NCBI RefSeq assembly: GCF_002727185.1
Contig: NZ_NIZW01000021.1
Location: 1 to 64,000, forward strand
Length of the DNA stretch: 64,000 nucleotides
Direction of reading: 5' to 3'
From: Rhodopirellula bahusiensis
Lineage (GTDB): Bacteria > Planctomycetota > Planctomycetia > Pirellulales > Pirellulaceae
The notes beneath the pieces were generated by a model. The model was not told the DNA's origin, made no database searches, and saw only the letters and a list, made by a program, of their open reading frames with translations. Positions 45,325-54,142 of the stretch are shown here, in pieces. The first letter of the stretch is position 1. Each line of letters begins with the position of its first letter. Position numbers and translations under genes: made by a program.

Positions 45325-46356
45325 CTATTCTTCGAAGGTGTTGACTTCGTGTCCTGCTTTCGTCAGGAAAGCGGTCAGAACATCTTGGGCGACGGAATAG
45401 GTGACGAACTTGGTCGACCCGTCGGTCATGACAAAGTGCGAGCCGCCTGGGTGATAGCTGAAGAAAAAGTGCTCGTCGTTGTCAGGCAGATTGCCGAGTC
45501 CACCGGTCAAGTCTTCGTCGTTCAAGATGCCTCCGTTGCCGTCGGAATCAACTGGGAAACCGTAGTAGGGGATGAATCCTCCACCCGCTTCATCCGGCGA
45601 GTCATAGCACAGCACCGAGTGCCCGACGCCAAATGGTGCTCCCGTGAACGTCGTCAACCAACCGCCCGATTGAACCGTACCTGGTTTGGCGGGGAACAAT
45701 CCACGCTCGCCGATCAGCAATGTGTTGCTAGTGCCATCAATGACAGATGCAAATCGCACTGGACCGAAAGCGGAACCTTGGCTGTGGAACATCCCGTCCG
45801 CCGTGTACTGGAACGCAGCGGGGAACCCGTTGAAGCCGGATGCATCGGTTCCGTGGTATTGGTTGGAGGAGCGTCCGTAGTGGCCCGCGTTTCCGAAGTA
45901 GTTTGTGCCGGCACTGGTCGCGATCACTGAGCTACCAAAGCCAACGTTGACTGGCGTCGAAGACAGCGGGTCGCTGGGGCAGTTGAGCATGGGGACTTCG
46001 GTCAGAATGGCATCTGCGTCGAAAGTCGGGCCATAGATCTCGAGGTCGTTCGAATCCAAAGCCGATTGCTCGAGGTAAGGAAGAACGCCACGGATCCAAG
46101 TCCGTCCCACACCGACAAAGTCGTGATTGTCAGCGGAAGCTGGGAACTGTTTGTAGGTGCTCTCGTAGTTGTGACAAGCCAGAGCCAGTTGCCGCATGTT
46201 GTTGCTGCACTGCATCCGACGGGCTGCTTCTCGAGCCGATTGAACTGCAGGTAGAAGGAGGCCGACGAGGACGCCGATGATGGCGATGACGACAAGGAGT
46301 TCGACGAGGGTGAAACCGCTGCGTGTTGGCAATCCGGTTTTCTGCTTAATGACCAC
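45325..46356 (-). CDS. DUF1559 (H-X9-DG) pseudopilin-like protein
   Basis: A 343-aa DUF1559 protein with a standard prepilin-like start: basic leader, [35 protein letters not shown], and [17 protein letters not shown]. The C-terminal signature is [12 protein letters not shown]. The open frame reaches back to 46500, but the leader proper begins at a GTG at 46356, with CAGGTAAC just upstream as a possible ribosome binding site; I chose that start. It leads the small lipoprotein gene. Function in the family is unknown. Confidence 0.88.
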   Translation of the reverse strand: MVIKQKTGLPTRSGFTLVELLVVIAIIGVLVGLLLPAVQSAREAARRMQCSNNMRQLALACHNYESTYKQFPASADNHDFVGVGRTWIRGVLPYLEQSALDSNDLEIYGPTFDADAILTEVPMLNCPSDPLSSTPVNVGFGSSVIATSAGTNYFGNAGHYGRSSNQYHGTDASGFNGFPAAFQYTADGMFHSQGSAFGPVRFASVIDGTSNTLLIGERGLFPAKPGTVQSGGWLTTFTGAPFGVGHSVLCYDSPDEAGGGFIPYYGFPVDSDGNGGILNDEDLTGGLGNLPDNDEHFFFSYHPGGSHFVMTDGSTKFVTYSVAQDVLTAFLTKAGHEVNTFEE

Positions 46357-46852
46357 TGATGTTACCTGCAAATAGACAATGTTGAAACTCGCGGTGGAAT
46401 CGAAACCATCTCGATCTCCCCGCGGAATGTGTGCTTGGCACGGTGCGGGAAGCAAGACGCGGACCGCCCGATGCAGAAAATCTGAGCGAGCGAAATCCAT
46501 AGAGTCCGGCTGGTTTTCAGCGTGAGTTTGTACCCCGTAGCGCGACGTTAGAGATTGCTACTTTCCCGACCAAGCGAAGAATCAAAAAGTCTATATTTGA
46601 TGATGTTTCGTCGAGGCGTATTCACGTTGTGACCCGCATTTCAGTCTGTAGATTGATATGATGGGCATTGCTCAGAATTGTTGCAGCGATGCACGAAATG
46701 AGTGCTTGGTTGCTTTCGATCGCGAGACGCGGGGGGGAGTTGATTGGTCCCTTGCGCTCCACACCCGCGTTCTAAGAATTCGAATTGATGGATCGAAGGA
46801 AGCTGAGCAGGAAGGCTTTGTTCAACTGGTGCGAAACAAGAAGGCACGTCGT

Positions 46853-47185
46853 TTGTCAGAGAACCCGTACGAGACGCCGAGCTTGGCCCGTCAAGTGGCT
46901 GGGAAGCGATCGTACTTGCCTTATGCACTGGTCACGATGGCGGTCGTTGCTGTCTTGTCCAGTGTTGTTGCAATCATCGGCTGGTACGGGAGCGTGTCGA
47001 TCGAGAACGGGGTAGTCAGTCTGCTCTATGACGACGTCACTGATTCTGTTTCACCGTACGGCGACATCACCATCTCGACGTACTCGATCACTTCCGACGT
47101 TGCAGTCGTCGGTGGGATGATCGGGATTGTCTACCTCGCGTCGATTGCAATCGCGAATGGCGTCGTCTTCTTTTGCAGGCGATAG
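46853..47185 (+). CDS. Small two-helix membrane protein with NPY motif
   Basis: A 110-aa protein with two hydrophobic segments (about residues 22-43 and 82-106). The N-terminus SENPYETPSLA is a recurrent opening in planctomycete membrane proteins, so the TTG at 46853 is the likely start. The frame stays open to an ATG at 46658, but the extra 65 residues do not look conserved. Between the helices is a short domain facing the other side of the membrane. The function is unknown and no neighbour hints at it. Confidence 0.55.
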   Translation: MSENPYETPSLARQVAGKRSYLPYALVTMAVVAVLSSVVAIIGWYGSVSIENGVVSLLYDDVTDSVSPYGDITISTYSITSDVAVVGGMIGIVYLASIAIANGVVFFCRR

Positions 47186-47426
47186 CTGGCTTCGTTGGAT
47201 GCCCAATCGCGACTGGATACGGCGAGCAACAACGCTCGCCGATAGTCGTCCCCATTAGGTGTGTCTGGACGGGCACCGATCGGGGATGGCATTGCGACAA
47301 AGCAATTTTGCTGAGTTTTGAGAAAAACCAAGTTTTGGTGAGGTGCGGGCGGACGGGATTTCGCAGGGGAAATTGAGGCGAAGAATGCTTCGCCCAATGC
47401 CTCCCTTTTCTGCTGGATTCAAGATC

Positions 47427-48641
47427 ATGTCTTTCATGAAGCAACTGTCCGAATTTGTCATCCCGTTCCTGCTGCCCACCATGTTGGCGGTATCTGGTTT
47501 GCCTGCCACCACGCCAAAAGTCGAACGTTCGACTGTGGGTGTTGTGCCAGCCGCAGTGAAAGAAGAGGCGACGGAGCGGCAACACAACCTGCACAAACGG
47601 CTCCTCGAGGTGAATCCCAATTGGGCCGGCAAGGTTCATGAAGAGTTCGATCGGAATGGGGTAGAAGCACTCAACAACGAAGTCACTTTGCTTCAGAAGC
47701 ATTTTGAACTGGTGATCGCGAGACTCAATGCGGCGGACATCAGTGATCTCAGTCGTTCGCAGTTGGATCAGCGTTCAGCGAATATTCAGCGACTTCGCGA
47801 CTACATGGTCGAAGGAGACTTTCCGCAGAACATTTTCGTACCCGGTCGTCGCCCAGTTTTCATCGATCCTTGGGGCACGCACTGCGCGGTTGGTCACTTG
47901 ATCGCCACTTCTGGTCATGCCGATTTGGCTCAGCGAATCAATCGGGAACATCGGCTGGATGTGTTGAAAAACATTCAGACGGAAGGTCTCGGCGAGTGGC
48001 AATTGGCATCTGGGCTACGCCTCGATGAGTTGGTGTTGATTCAACCTCACTACCAATTTCGGATGCGCAGCCAAACGATCGAATATCCGGCTGAGATCGA
48101 GGCTTTGGTTCTGGGCGATTCGTCTGCAGTCTTGGAAGCTTTGAAGGCGGGCGAACTCAAAGTGGGGGCTCGCTGTGGCGGCAAGACGCTTTTGCACTTC
48201 GCGGCAGCTTCTGGCGATCTGGCACTGGTAAAACGTCTGGTGGACATGGGGGCTGATTTGAATGGGGTGTCAACGTTGGGATGCGACGAAGATGAGATCG
48301 CCAAAGGTGGAAAGCATTCGCGATTTGAAGTTCGGTGGGATGGCTCCACACGAGTGACAAGTGCAAACCATTATTTGTCGAAAGGACGTGTTTACAAAAG
48401 CGTCCGCGGCTCATTCGTTGCGGATGTGCTGCAGGATTTCTACGGAGGCATGGATGGCAAGAACGCATTGGAGTATGCGACTTCCGACCCACGACCGTCG
48501 AAGCATGGTGTCTCAATGCATGCGTACTACGGCAAGCGACTTCCGTTTGGGAACCCCGACAAAGAAATTAGCCCGCTGGACGAGGTGAAGAACGGCCGAG
48601 CCGAAGTTGCAAAGTGGCTTCGTGAACAAGGCTTGAAATAG
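47427..48641 (+). CDS. Exported protein with ankyrin-like repeats
   Basis: A 404-aa protein with a signal peptide (residues 1 to about 27, FVIPFLLPTMLAVSGLPA). The first half is an uncharacterised helical region with FVPGRRPVFIDPWGTHCAVGHLI. The second half has an ankyrin-type repeat, KTLLHFAAASGDLALVKRLVDMGADLNGVS, and a possible second one near the end (SPLDEVKNGRAEVAKWLREQGLK). The ATG at 47427 directly before the signal is preferred to the upstream frame start at 47343. Ankyrin repeats suggest protein binding; no function can be named. Confidence 0.7.
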   Translation: MSFMKQLSEFVIPFLLPTMLAVSGLPATTPKVERSTVGVVPAAVKEEATERQHNLHKRLLEVNPNWAGKVHEEFDRNGVEALNNEVTLLQKHFELVIARLNAADISDLSRSQLDQRSANIQRLRDYMVEGDFPQNIFVPGRRPVFIDPWGTHCAVGHLIATSGHADLAQRINREHRLDVLKNIQTEGLGEWQLASGLRLDELVLIQPHYQFRMRSQTIEYPAEIEALVLGDSSAVLEALKAGELKVGARCGGKTLLHFAAASGDLALVKRLVDMGADLNGVSTLGCDEDEIAKGGKHSRFEVRWDGSTRVTSANHYLSKGRVYKSVRGSFVADVLQDFYGGMDGKNALEYATSDPRPSKHGVSMHAYYGKRLPFGNPDKEISPLDEVKNGRAEVAKWLREQGLK

Positions 48642-48779
48642 TCCTTCGTCAATGTTCGAGCGGCGCGGCCGTCCGTGTCGCTCGCGATGATCCAGTCGCC
48701 GATGCGTGGATGCGGTGAATGATACCGGCGAAGACAAACCCCGAAGCTTTTCACGACTACTCAGACGAGATGAATTCTC

Positions 48780-49271
48780 ATGACCAACTTCATTGCTCGC
48801 CCAATTCTTGCCGTTCTCGTTTGTTTCGCCAGCGGTTGTGCTCCATCAAAGATCGACGAGCTTCCGATCGTCGATGGGGAGCACATCCCGGTTCGGCAAA
48901 CAATCAACGTCGGCCGAGTGATGTCGCCTGGCATTCACTTGATCCAGTCAGTCGATGACTTTGTTCAATTAACGGGGCAGTCGTCTGAGTCAGTATCACA
49001 AGCTTTTCAGTCAGTTGATTTTTCGAGGGAGACCGTCGTGATCGCCGCCCTTGGTGAGCGCAACACGACGGGCTATTCGATCCGTATTGTCGGCATCGCT
49101 TTACGGAAAGATGTTCTGAACGTGTATCTGCGAGAAAGTTCTCCGAGTGGGACCGGGCCGGTCGGCATGGCGTTCACCTATCCAACACACGCGGTCGTCC
49201 TCGAGAAGCTGCCGGGGTCATTGAAGGTCAACGTGGTCGACGGCGGCATGCATGCAAGCTTGATGAGATAG
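48780..49271 (+). CDS. PrcB-domain lipoprotein
   Basis: A 163-aa lipoprotein: signal with lipobox SGC (Cys20) and a C-terminal PrcB-type domain, seen as VVIAALGERNTTGYSIRIVGI and LNVYLRESSPSGTGPVGMAFTYPTHAVVLEK. PrcB was described as a partner of a secreted protease in spirochaetes; the domain occurs widely in small lipoproteins. No protease gene adjoins it. Confidence 0.75.
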   Translation: MTNFIARPILAVLVCFASGCAPSKIDELPIVDGEHIPVRQTINVGRVMSPGIHLIQSVDDFVQLTGQSSESVSQAFQSVDFSRETVVIAALGERNTTGYSIRIVGIALRKDVLNVYLRESSPSGTGPVGMAFTYPTHAVVLEKLPGSLKVNVVDGGMHASLMR

Positions 49272-49312
49272 ACTGTTTGATGGGTTTTCAATGCTGATGA
49301 TTGAGGTCTTTG

Positions 49313-49831
49313 ATGAAGTGTCCCGTGTGTGCCAGTTCCCTCGTCCGAAGTCAGTACGAAGGGGTGAACGTTTTCAAATGTCACCAGTGTGTCGGCTACT
49401 TGGTGCAGTCTCGACGCGTGGAAGACATTTGTCGCCGGGATACCAATTCGCCGGAGGAGTTGCAGCAGGAGATCTCGCAATCCGGTGACAACAATCTTCA
49501 ACTTCGATGCCCGCGGTGCCGTCGGTTGATGGACAAGGAAGATCAGCCGGGGACGGATTCGTTCGCTCTCGATCGATGCCGCAGTTGCGAGTGGGTTTGG
49601 TTTGACTCTGGGGAATTGGCTCGTTTTCAAATTCGGTATGAAGCAACCGCGCAAGGACGAGATGCTGCTCGATTTCGCAAACGTTCTCGGCAGATGACTT
49701 CTGGGGAGCAACGTGTGTTTGAGCACAACCTTGCGAATCTACCGGACGGAGATTCCAGTCTCGCTTCAGCGATCGGAGATGGATTGGTTGAAAGCCTCCG
49801 CGGGTTTCTGAGCGAGCTTCTCAGACGATGA
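49313..49831 (+). CDS. Zinc-ribbon (zf-TFIIB-type) protein
   Basis: A 172-aa soluble protein with two Cys4-type zinc ribbons: Cys3, Cys6, Cys23 and Cys26 in the first, and CPRC then CRSC in the second, followed by EWVWFDSGELARF. This is the zf-TFIIB pattern, with no DNA-binding role proven. The ATG at 49313 has GAGGT five bases before it, which decides the start over an in-frame codon at 49301. It lies 136 bp ahead of the efflux operon and could be its first gene, though nothing ties it to metals directly. Confidence 0.8.
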   Translation: MKCPVCASSLVRSQYEGVNVFKCHQCVGYLVQSRRVEDICRRDTNSPEELQQEISQSGDNNLQLRCPRCRRLMDKEDQPGTDSFALDRCRSCEWVWFDSGELARFQIRYEATAQGRDAARFRKRSRQMTSGEQRVFEHNLANLPDGDSSLASAIGDGLVESLRGFLSELLRR

Positions 49832-49966
49832 CATCGCGGTTTCGACGACCGGCACAATCGCTACAGTCGGAAGCTCGGATCGGGGGAATCGTTCGGGTTG
49901 TCGCAATCATGCCTGATACAGCCATCGTGTTGGACCGATGGAATGATCGGGCTAGTTGCGATTTTC

Positions 49967-51592
49967 ATGGAAGGTGTCGTTGTGCAAAAGCATTCGGAAG
50001 TCGATGGGCGGAAGCGAATTGCGAAACGCTTGCTGTTGCTGGCTGCATTGGGGATGAGCGGTGGTTGTCAGACCATTGGGGAAACTCGCTCGGATGGATT
50101 GATCGCGGCTTCGGAGCCCGTTTCGAAAATGGTCGCGGAGTCAAAGGTTCCGGCGGGCTCGAATCCGCAGGTAGGAGTTCAGCAAGTCGGCTTTGACGAG
50201 TGGTCGTTAGCCCGTGAAACAGAACCGGAGCCGATCGCGGTAACAGCGCCACCGGAAATGAATGCGGCTGACGACCAGGACTTCACGTTGGTCATCGAAC
50301 CCCAAACTTTGCGCGATGCGATGGCGTTGGAAGCTACGATGAACGAGGTCGAGCCATCGCAGGACCAAATCTCTTCGTCTTTGGCTGCGGGCTCACTGTC
50401 TGAGGACTCACCGTCTGCTAGTCCTGTTCAGCAAAGTGGATTGACGTTGTCGTCGGTGGAGGCGATGGCGTTGGGGACGCACCCGGCGATCGCGGAAGCA
50501 CGAGCTCGGGTTGCATTTTCAACTGGACAAGCCGTTCAGGCTGGTTTGCCATTCAATCCTGTGCTGCAGTATCAGTCGGATGAGATTGGCAACGAATCCT
50601 CGTCGGGATTGCACACCGTCCAGTTGTCGCAGCAGTTTGTGACCGCGAACAAACTGGAGATCGCTCAGCAGGTTCAGGCTCACGAAGCGCAACGCCGGCG
50701 TTCTGAGTTGCGAATGGCGGAGTTGCGTGTGCTGACGAACGTTCGGTCCGCATTCGCCGCGGCGATTGTCGCTCAACGTCGGGCTCAGATCGCTAACCAG
50801 ATCGTTGATTTGGCGGAAAAGTCATTGAGCAGTGTCCAGGACTTGTTGAATGCTCAAGAAGTTTCACGCGTGGTTTGGTTGCAAGCGCGCGTCGAAGCTG
50901 AGCAAGCTCGAATTACCGCAGAGAATGCGGCAACGCAATTGCGGGCCAACCGCGGTGTGCTCGCCGCAGCAACGGGACTGCAGACTTTGCCGGCGGATGC
51001 GTTGGTGGGTGAGGTCGGTGAAGGCTTGATCGAAACACCCTGGGAGTCGTTGCTTGCCGAAATCACCGCGACCAGTCCTGAGATCACAGCGGCTGGATCA
51101 GCGCTGGAACGTGCACGCTGGTCATTGCGTTTGGCTTGCGCCCAAGTCACGCCCAATATCACCGGTCAAATTGGTGTCGGAGTTGACGCGTCGACGGACG
51201 ACACGTTCGCTAGCGTCGGCGTGAGCGTGCCACTTCCGTTGTGGAATCGCAACCAAGGCAACATTCGAAGTGCTCGTGCCAGCATCGCTGAGGCGTCGGC
51301 AGCGATTGATCGAACGAGACTCAGTTTGGAAGGACGATTGGCCAGTGCAGCTGGTCGCTATCAAGTCGCGCTCGAGCGTTATCGCCGTTTGAATGACAGC
51401 GTTTTGCCGACCTCAGAAGAGACGTATCAGCTTTCTCAGCGAGCGTTTGAGGCCGGTGAAACGGACTACATTCAGCTGCTTACCATTCAACGAACATTGT
51501 TCAACACGCGTTTGAGCGTCTTGGAAGCTGCCGCGGAAGCTCGACAAGCCGCTGCGGAAATCGAAGGATTGTTGGTGACCTTGGACGGTTGA
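49967..51592 (+). CDS. TolC-family outer-membrane efflux protein (CzcC-like)
   Basis: A 541-aa outer-membrane channel component of the RND efflux system. A lipobox is visible after the signal (MSGGC), followed by a long low-complexity linker of about 130 residues and the OEP domain: LSSVEAMALGTHPAIAEARARV, two long coiled regions rich in Gln and Ala, and LERYRRLNDSVLPTSEETYQLSQRAFEAGETDYIQLLTIQ. Start choice is open: ATG at 49967 or GTG at 49982, the latter having GGAAGG seven bases upstream. The linker is an oddity for the family. The adaptor and pump follow downstream. Confidence 0.88.
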   Translation: MEGVVVQKHSEVDGRKRIAKRLLLLAALGMSGGCQTIGETRSDGLIAASEPVSKMVAESKVPAGSNPQVGVQQVGFDEWSLARETEPEPIAVTAPPEMNAADDQDFTLVIEPQTLRDAMALEATMNEVEPSQDQISSSLAAGSLSEDSPSASPVQQSGLTLSSVEAMALGTHPAIAEARARVAFSTGQAVQAGLPFNPVLQYQSDEIGNESSSGLHTVQLSQQFVTANKLEIAQQVQAHEAQRRRSELRMAELRVLTNVRSAFAAAIVAQRRAQIANQIVDLAEKSLSSVQDLLNAQEVSRVVWLQARVEAEQARITAENAATQLRANRGVLAAATGLQTLPADALVGEVGEGLIETPWESLLAEITATSPEITAAGSALERARWSLRLACAQVTPNITGQIGVGVDASTDDTFASVGVSVPLPLWNRNQGNIRSARASIAEASAAIDRTRLSLEGRLASAAGRYQVALERYRRLNDSVLPTSEETYQLSQRAFEAGETDYIQLLTIQRTLFNTRLSVLEAAAEARQAAAEIEGLLVTLDG

Positions 51593-51736
51593 TATGAGTG
51601 ACCGGCACGTCTGAACACCTCATTGCCGCTGCGTTTCAAGTTTTTAGTGGAAAACCAATCGCGAAGATTTCTTCGATCTGGCCTTCGCCGTCAGAACTAC
51701 CGATAATACTTGCAACCTTTCACATTCAGAGAAACC

Positions 51737-52258
51737 GTGTCCGCATTTTGTCGTCTTACCACCGCCGTAGCATTGTTGCTGCACCTGTTTTTCGGGTGTT
51801 CGATGCATCATGCAATTGCGTGTGAGGGGCATGTGCACGACGGTTGTCATCATGTGAATGCGGCCGACGAATCGCCAAGTGTCCACGCCGGGCATGATCA
51901 CGATTCGGCACTGCATGGGACGTGTGATCATCACAACAAAGGTTGTGACACCGAGCGGTTGAAAGAGGATTCACCCATCGCTGACGGTTCGGTCTGTGGT
52001 GTTGGGTGCGATTGTCAATCGGATCCCTGTGACGGTGACCATCCCGGGTGTCACGGCGGGGCGGGGTGCAGTTTTGTGAATTCGAATGACGTGCAGTTCG
52101 TCATCGAAATGCCAATGCTCGCCTATCTCGATACGCATTTGAATGGCGACGAACCTCAGAGTTCGGCGATCAAAACGGGGGCGGTCGCTGACGATGTCGG
52201 CTGGACCGCGATGGGATCCCGGTATCACTGTGCATTGCTGTGCACTTGGGTGATTTGA
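51737..52258 (+). CDS. His/Cys-rich exported protein in the metal-efflux locus
   Basis: A 173-aa protein with a signal-like hydrophobic stretch (LTTAVALLLHLFFGC, about residues 7-21). It contains 14 Cys and 17 His, dense between residues 21 and 111: clusters GHVHDGCHH, HAGHDHDSALH, CDHHNKGC, and CGVGCDCQSDPCDGDHPGCHG. This composition points to multiple metal binding in the periplasm. The start is a GTG at 51737. It lies between the outer-membrane channel and the adaptor genes, all on the plus strand. I recognise no named family; a metal chaperone or sink role is inference. Confidence 0.65.
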   Translation: MSAFCRLTTAVALLLHLFFGCSMHHAIACEGHVHDGCHHVNAADESPSVHAGHDHDSALHGTCDHHNKGCDTERLKEDSPIADGSVCGVGCDCQSDPCDGDHPGCHGGAGCSFVNSNDVQFVIEMPMLAYLDTHLNGDEPQSSAIKTGAVADDVGWTAMGSRYHCALLCTWVI

Positions 52259-52529
52259 GTTTGGGAAGCTTCGCGATGGTTTGTTCGTAAGTGTGGTCAT
52301 GCCACATCAACGATTCAAACATCGTTCTGCTTTCATCCCCAAACCAGTTTCTAGATCGGAACCAGCATTCGTTCGCGATAGGCACTGAATGACGTTTTGC
52401 GTTGGCTCGTTGTACCAGCCTCGCAAGTCCATTCTTTTCCGACGCGAACTGAGATGCTTGGCATGACGTTCGGCTTTGCCGCTGGACGTGATAGTCATCC
52501 GATCGTTCACTCAGATTTTGTGCACTGTC

Positions 52530-54032
52530 ATGACTTCATCCAATCAGTGGCTCGCGTCGCTTCGCACTTCGATTCTTTCGTTGTTAGCCGTCGTGATCGC
52601 GGTAGCGGCCGGTCTCTACTTCTTCACCGATTTCGGAAGTCGTTCGACCGCCGAATCGAAGGCAATGGTCGAGTCGGATGACCATGCCGGCCATGATCAT
52701 TCAAGTGGCGGTCATGAAGGTCACGATCACGAGGGCCATGACGAAGCGAATTCGCTTGAGCTGAGTCAGCAGGCGCGAGCCAATTTGCGGCTTCGCACCG
52801 AGGCCGTCACCGTCGGTCCGTACACCAAGTATGTCGAGGTTCCTGGCATGGTGACAGCTTGGCCGGGAAAGACGCACATCTCCATCACGTCGCCGTTGAC
52901 CGGGGTGATCAACGCGATTCACGTCTCGCGTGGCGAGCTGATTCAAAGCGGTGCCCCGATGTTTCGGCTGCGGCTCACGCACCAGGATTTGGTCGAGACG
53001 CAAGAGAACTTCTTGCTGCAGTTGGGGCAATTGGATGTGGAGGACCGGGAAATTCAGCGGTTGTCAGCGATCACGAATTCGGGCGCTGTGTCCGGCAAAA
53101 CGCGGTTGGCTCGCGAGTATGAGCGAGAGAAATTGCTGGCGGGGATCCGTGCGGCGAAGCAGTCCATGTTGTTGCATGGTTTGACCGAACAGCAAATCGA
53201 GTCGATCGAGCGTGATCGAACATTGATTCGCGAATTGGTCGTTCGGGCACCTTGGGTGGAGGAAGACAACTCGTTGCACCACGAGTCGCTCAGCCGGGCA
53301 ACTGACCGGATGGCGGGCAATCCAGACGCGCGAATCGCGTCGATGCAGCCACCTCCACTGGACGACCACGGCCACACTCACATTGATGCTGAATTCGTGG
53401 TTTCGGAGCTGGACGTACGACGTGGCGAATCAGTTACGGCAGGCCAGCAGATTTCGCAGATATCTGATTTCTCGCAGTTGTTGATTGAAGGACAAGCGTA
53501 CCAGCGAGACGCCAAGTTGCTTCGTCAGGCGGCCGACACACACGCGGAAGTGCAGGCGACCATGAGCGGTGCGGACGGCGAAGTCGAGATCTTGGATGGA
53601 TTGAACGTGGTTTACATCGGCAACAAGGTGGAGGCCGAATCTCGTTCGCTCGCGTTCTATGTGGGACTCGAGAATGAAATCGAAAGGGATGAAACGCGGA
53701 ACGAAAAGCGGTACGTCAGTTGGCGTTTCAAACCGGGCCAACGTTTGACGCTTCGCTTGCCAGTCTCGCGAATGGAAAACGCGATTGTCGTTCCGAAGGA
53801 TGCGGTGGCCGAGGAAGGATTGAATCGTTTCGTCTTCATCGAAAACGGTGATCACTTCGATCGCGTTCCGGTGGAAGTGATGGCTCGCGACAGTGTTCAC
53901 GTCGCACTGAAGAACGATGGGCAAGTTTGGCCTGGTCAGAGAATCGCGGTTCGTGGCGCTCATCAGTTGCAAATGGAAATGAAGAACCGTGGTGGTGGAG
54001 CGATCGATCCGCACGCCGGACACAACCACTGA
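52530..54032 (+). CDS. RND efflux periplasmic adaptor (CusB/CzcB-like)
   Basis: A 500-aa membrane-fusion protein. An N-terminal anchor (about residues 11-32, ILSLLAVVIAVAAGLYFF) is followed by a His-rich strip (DHAGHDHSSGGHEGHDHEGHDE, about 50-72), then the barrel-sandwich domain (VPGMVTAWPGKTHISITSPLTGVINAIHVSRGELIQSG), a helical hairpin, a second half-barrel, and a C-terminal domain with VVPKDAVAEEGLNRFVFIENGDHF. The N-terminal His strip and the final HAGHNH suggest direct metal contact. The ATG at 52530 is chosen over an upstream codon. It links the channel to the pump downstream. Confidence 0.9.
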   Translation: MTSSNQWLASLRTSILSLLAVVIAVAAGLYFFTDFGSRSTAESKAMVESDDHAGHDHSSGGHEGHDHEGHDEANSLELSQQARANLRLRTEAVTVGPYTKYVEVPGMVTAWPGKTHISITSPLTGVINAIHVSRGELIQSGAPMFRLRLTHQDLVETQENFLLQLGQLDVEDREIQRLSAITNSGAVSGKTRLAREYEREKLLAGIRAAKQSMLLHGLTEQQIESIERDRTLIRELVVRAPWVEEDNSLHHESLSRATDRMAGNPDARIASMQPPPLDDHGHTHIDAEFVVSELDVRRGESVTAGQQISQISDFSQLLIEGQAYQRDAKLLRQAADTHAEVQATMSGADGEVEILDGLNVVYIGNKVEAESRSLAFYVGLENEIERDETRNEKRYVSWRFKPGQRLTLRLPVSRMENAIVVPKDAVAEEGLNRFVFIENGDHFDRVPVEVMARDSVHVALKNDGQVWPGQRIAVRGAHQLQMEMKNRGGGAIDPHAGHNH

Positions 54033-54142
54033 CCTCGTTCCATACCGACTCGCTTTGAGATTCTCTCCGTGCCGGATCCATGCGGCAGACCTTGCACGCC
54101 GCGTCACGTCACTGCGCCAAACCATTCCACTGAAGATTCACG

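Noticed and set aside
46658-46852. A 65-residue upstream extension of the small NPY membrane protein
   Set aside because: SENPYETP is a typical true N-terminus, and the extension lacks any pattern; kept only as a possibility in that entry.
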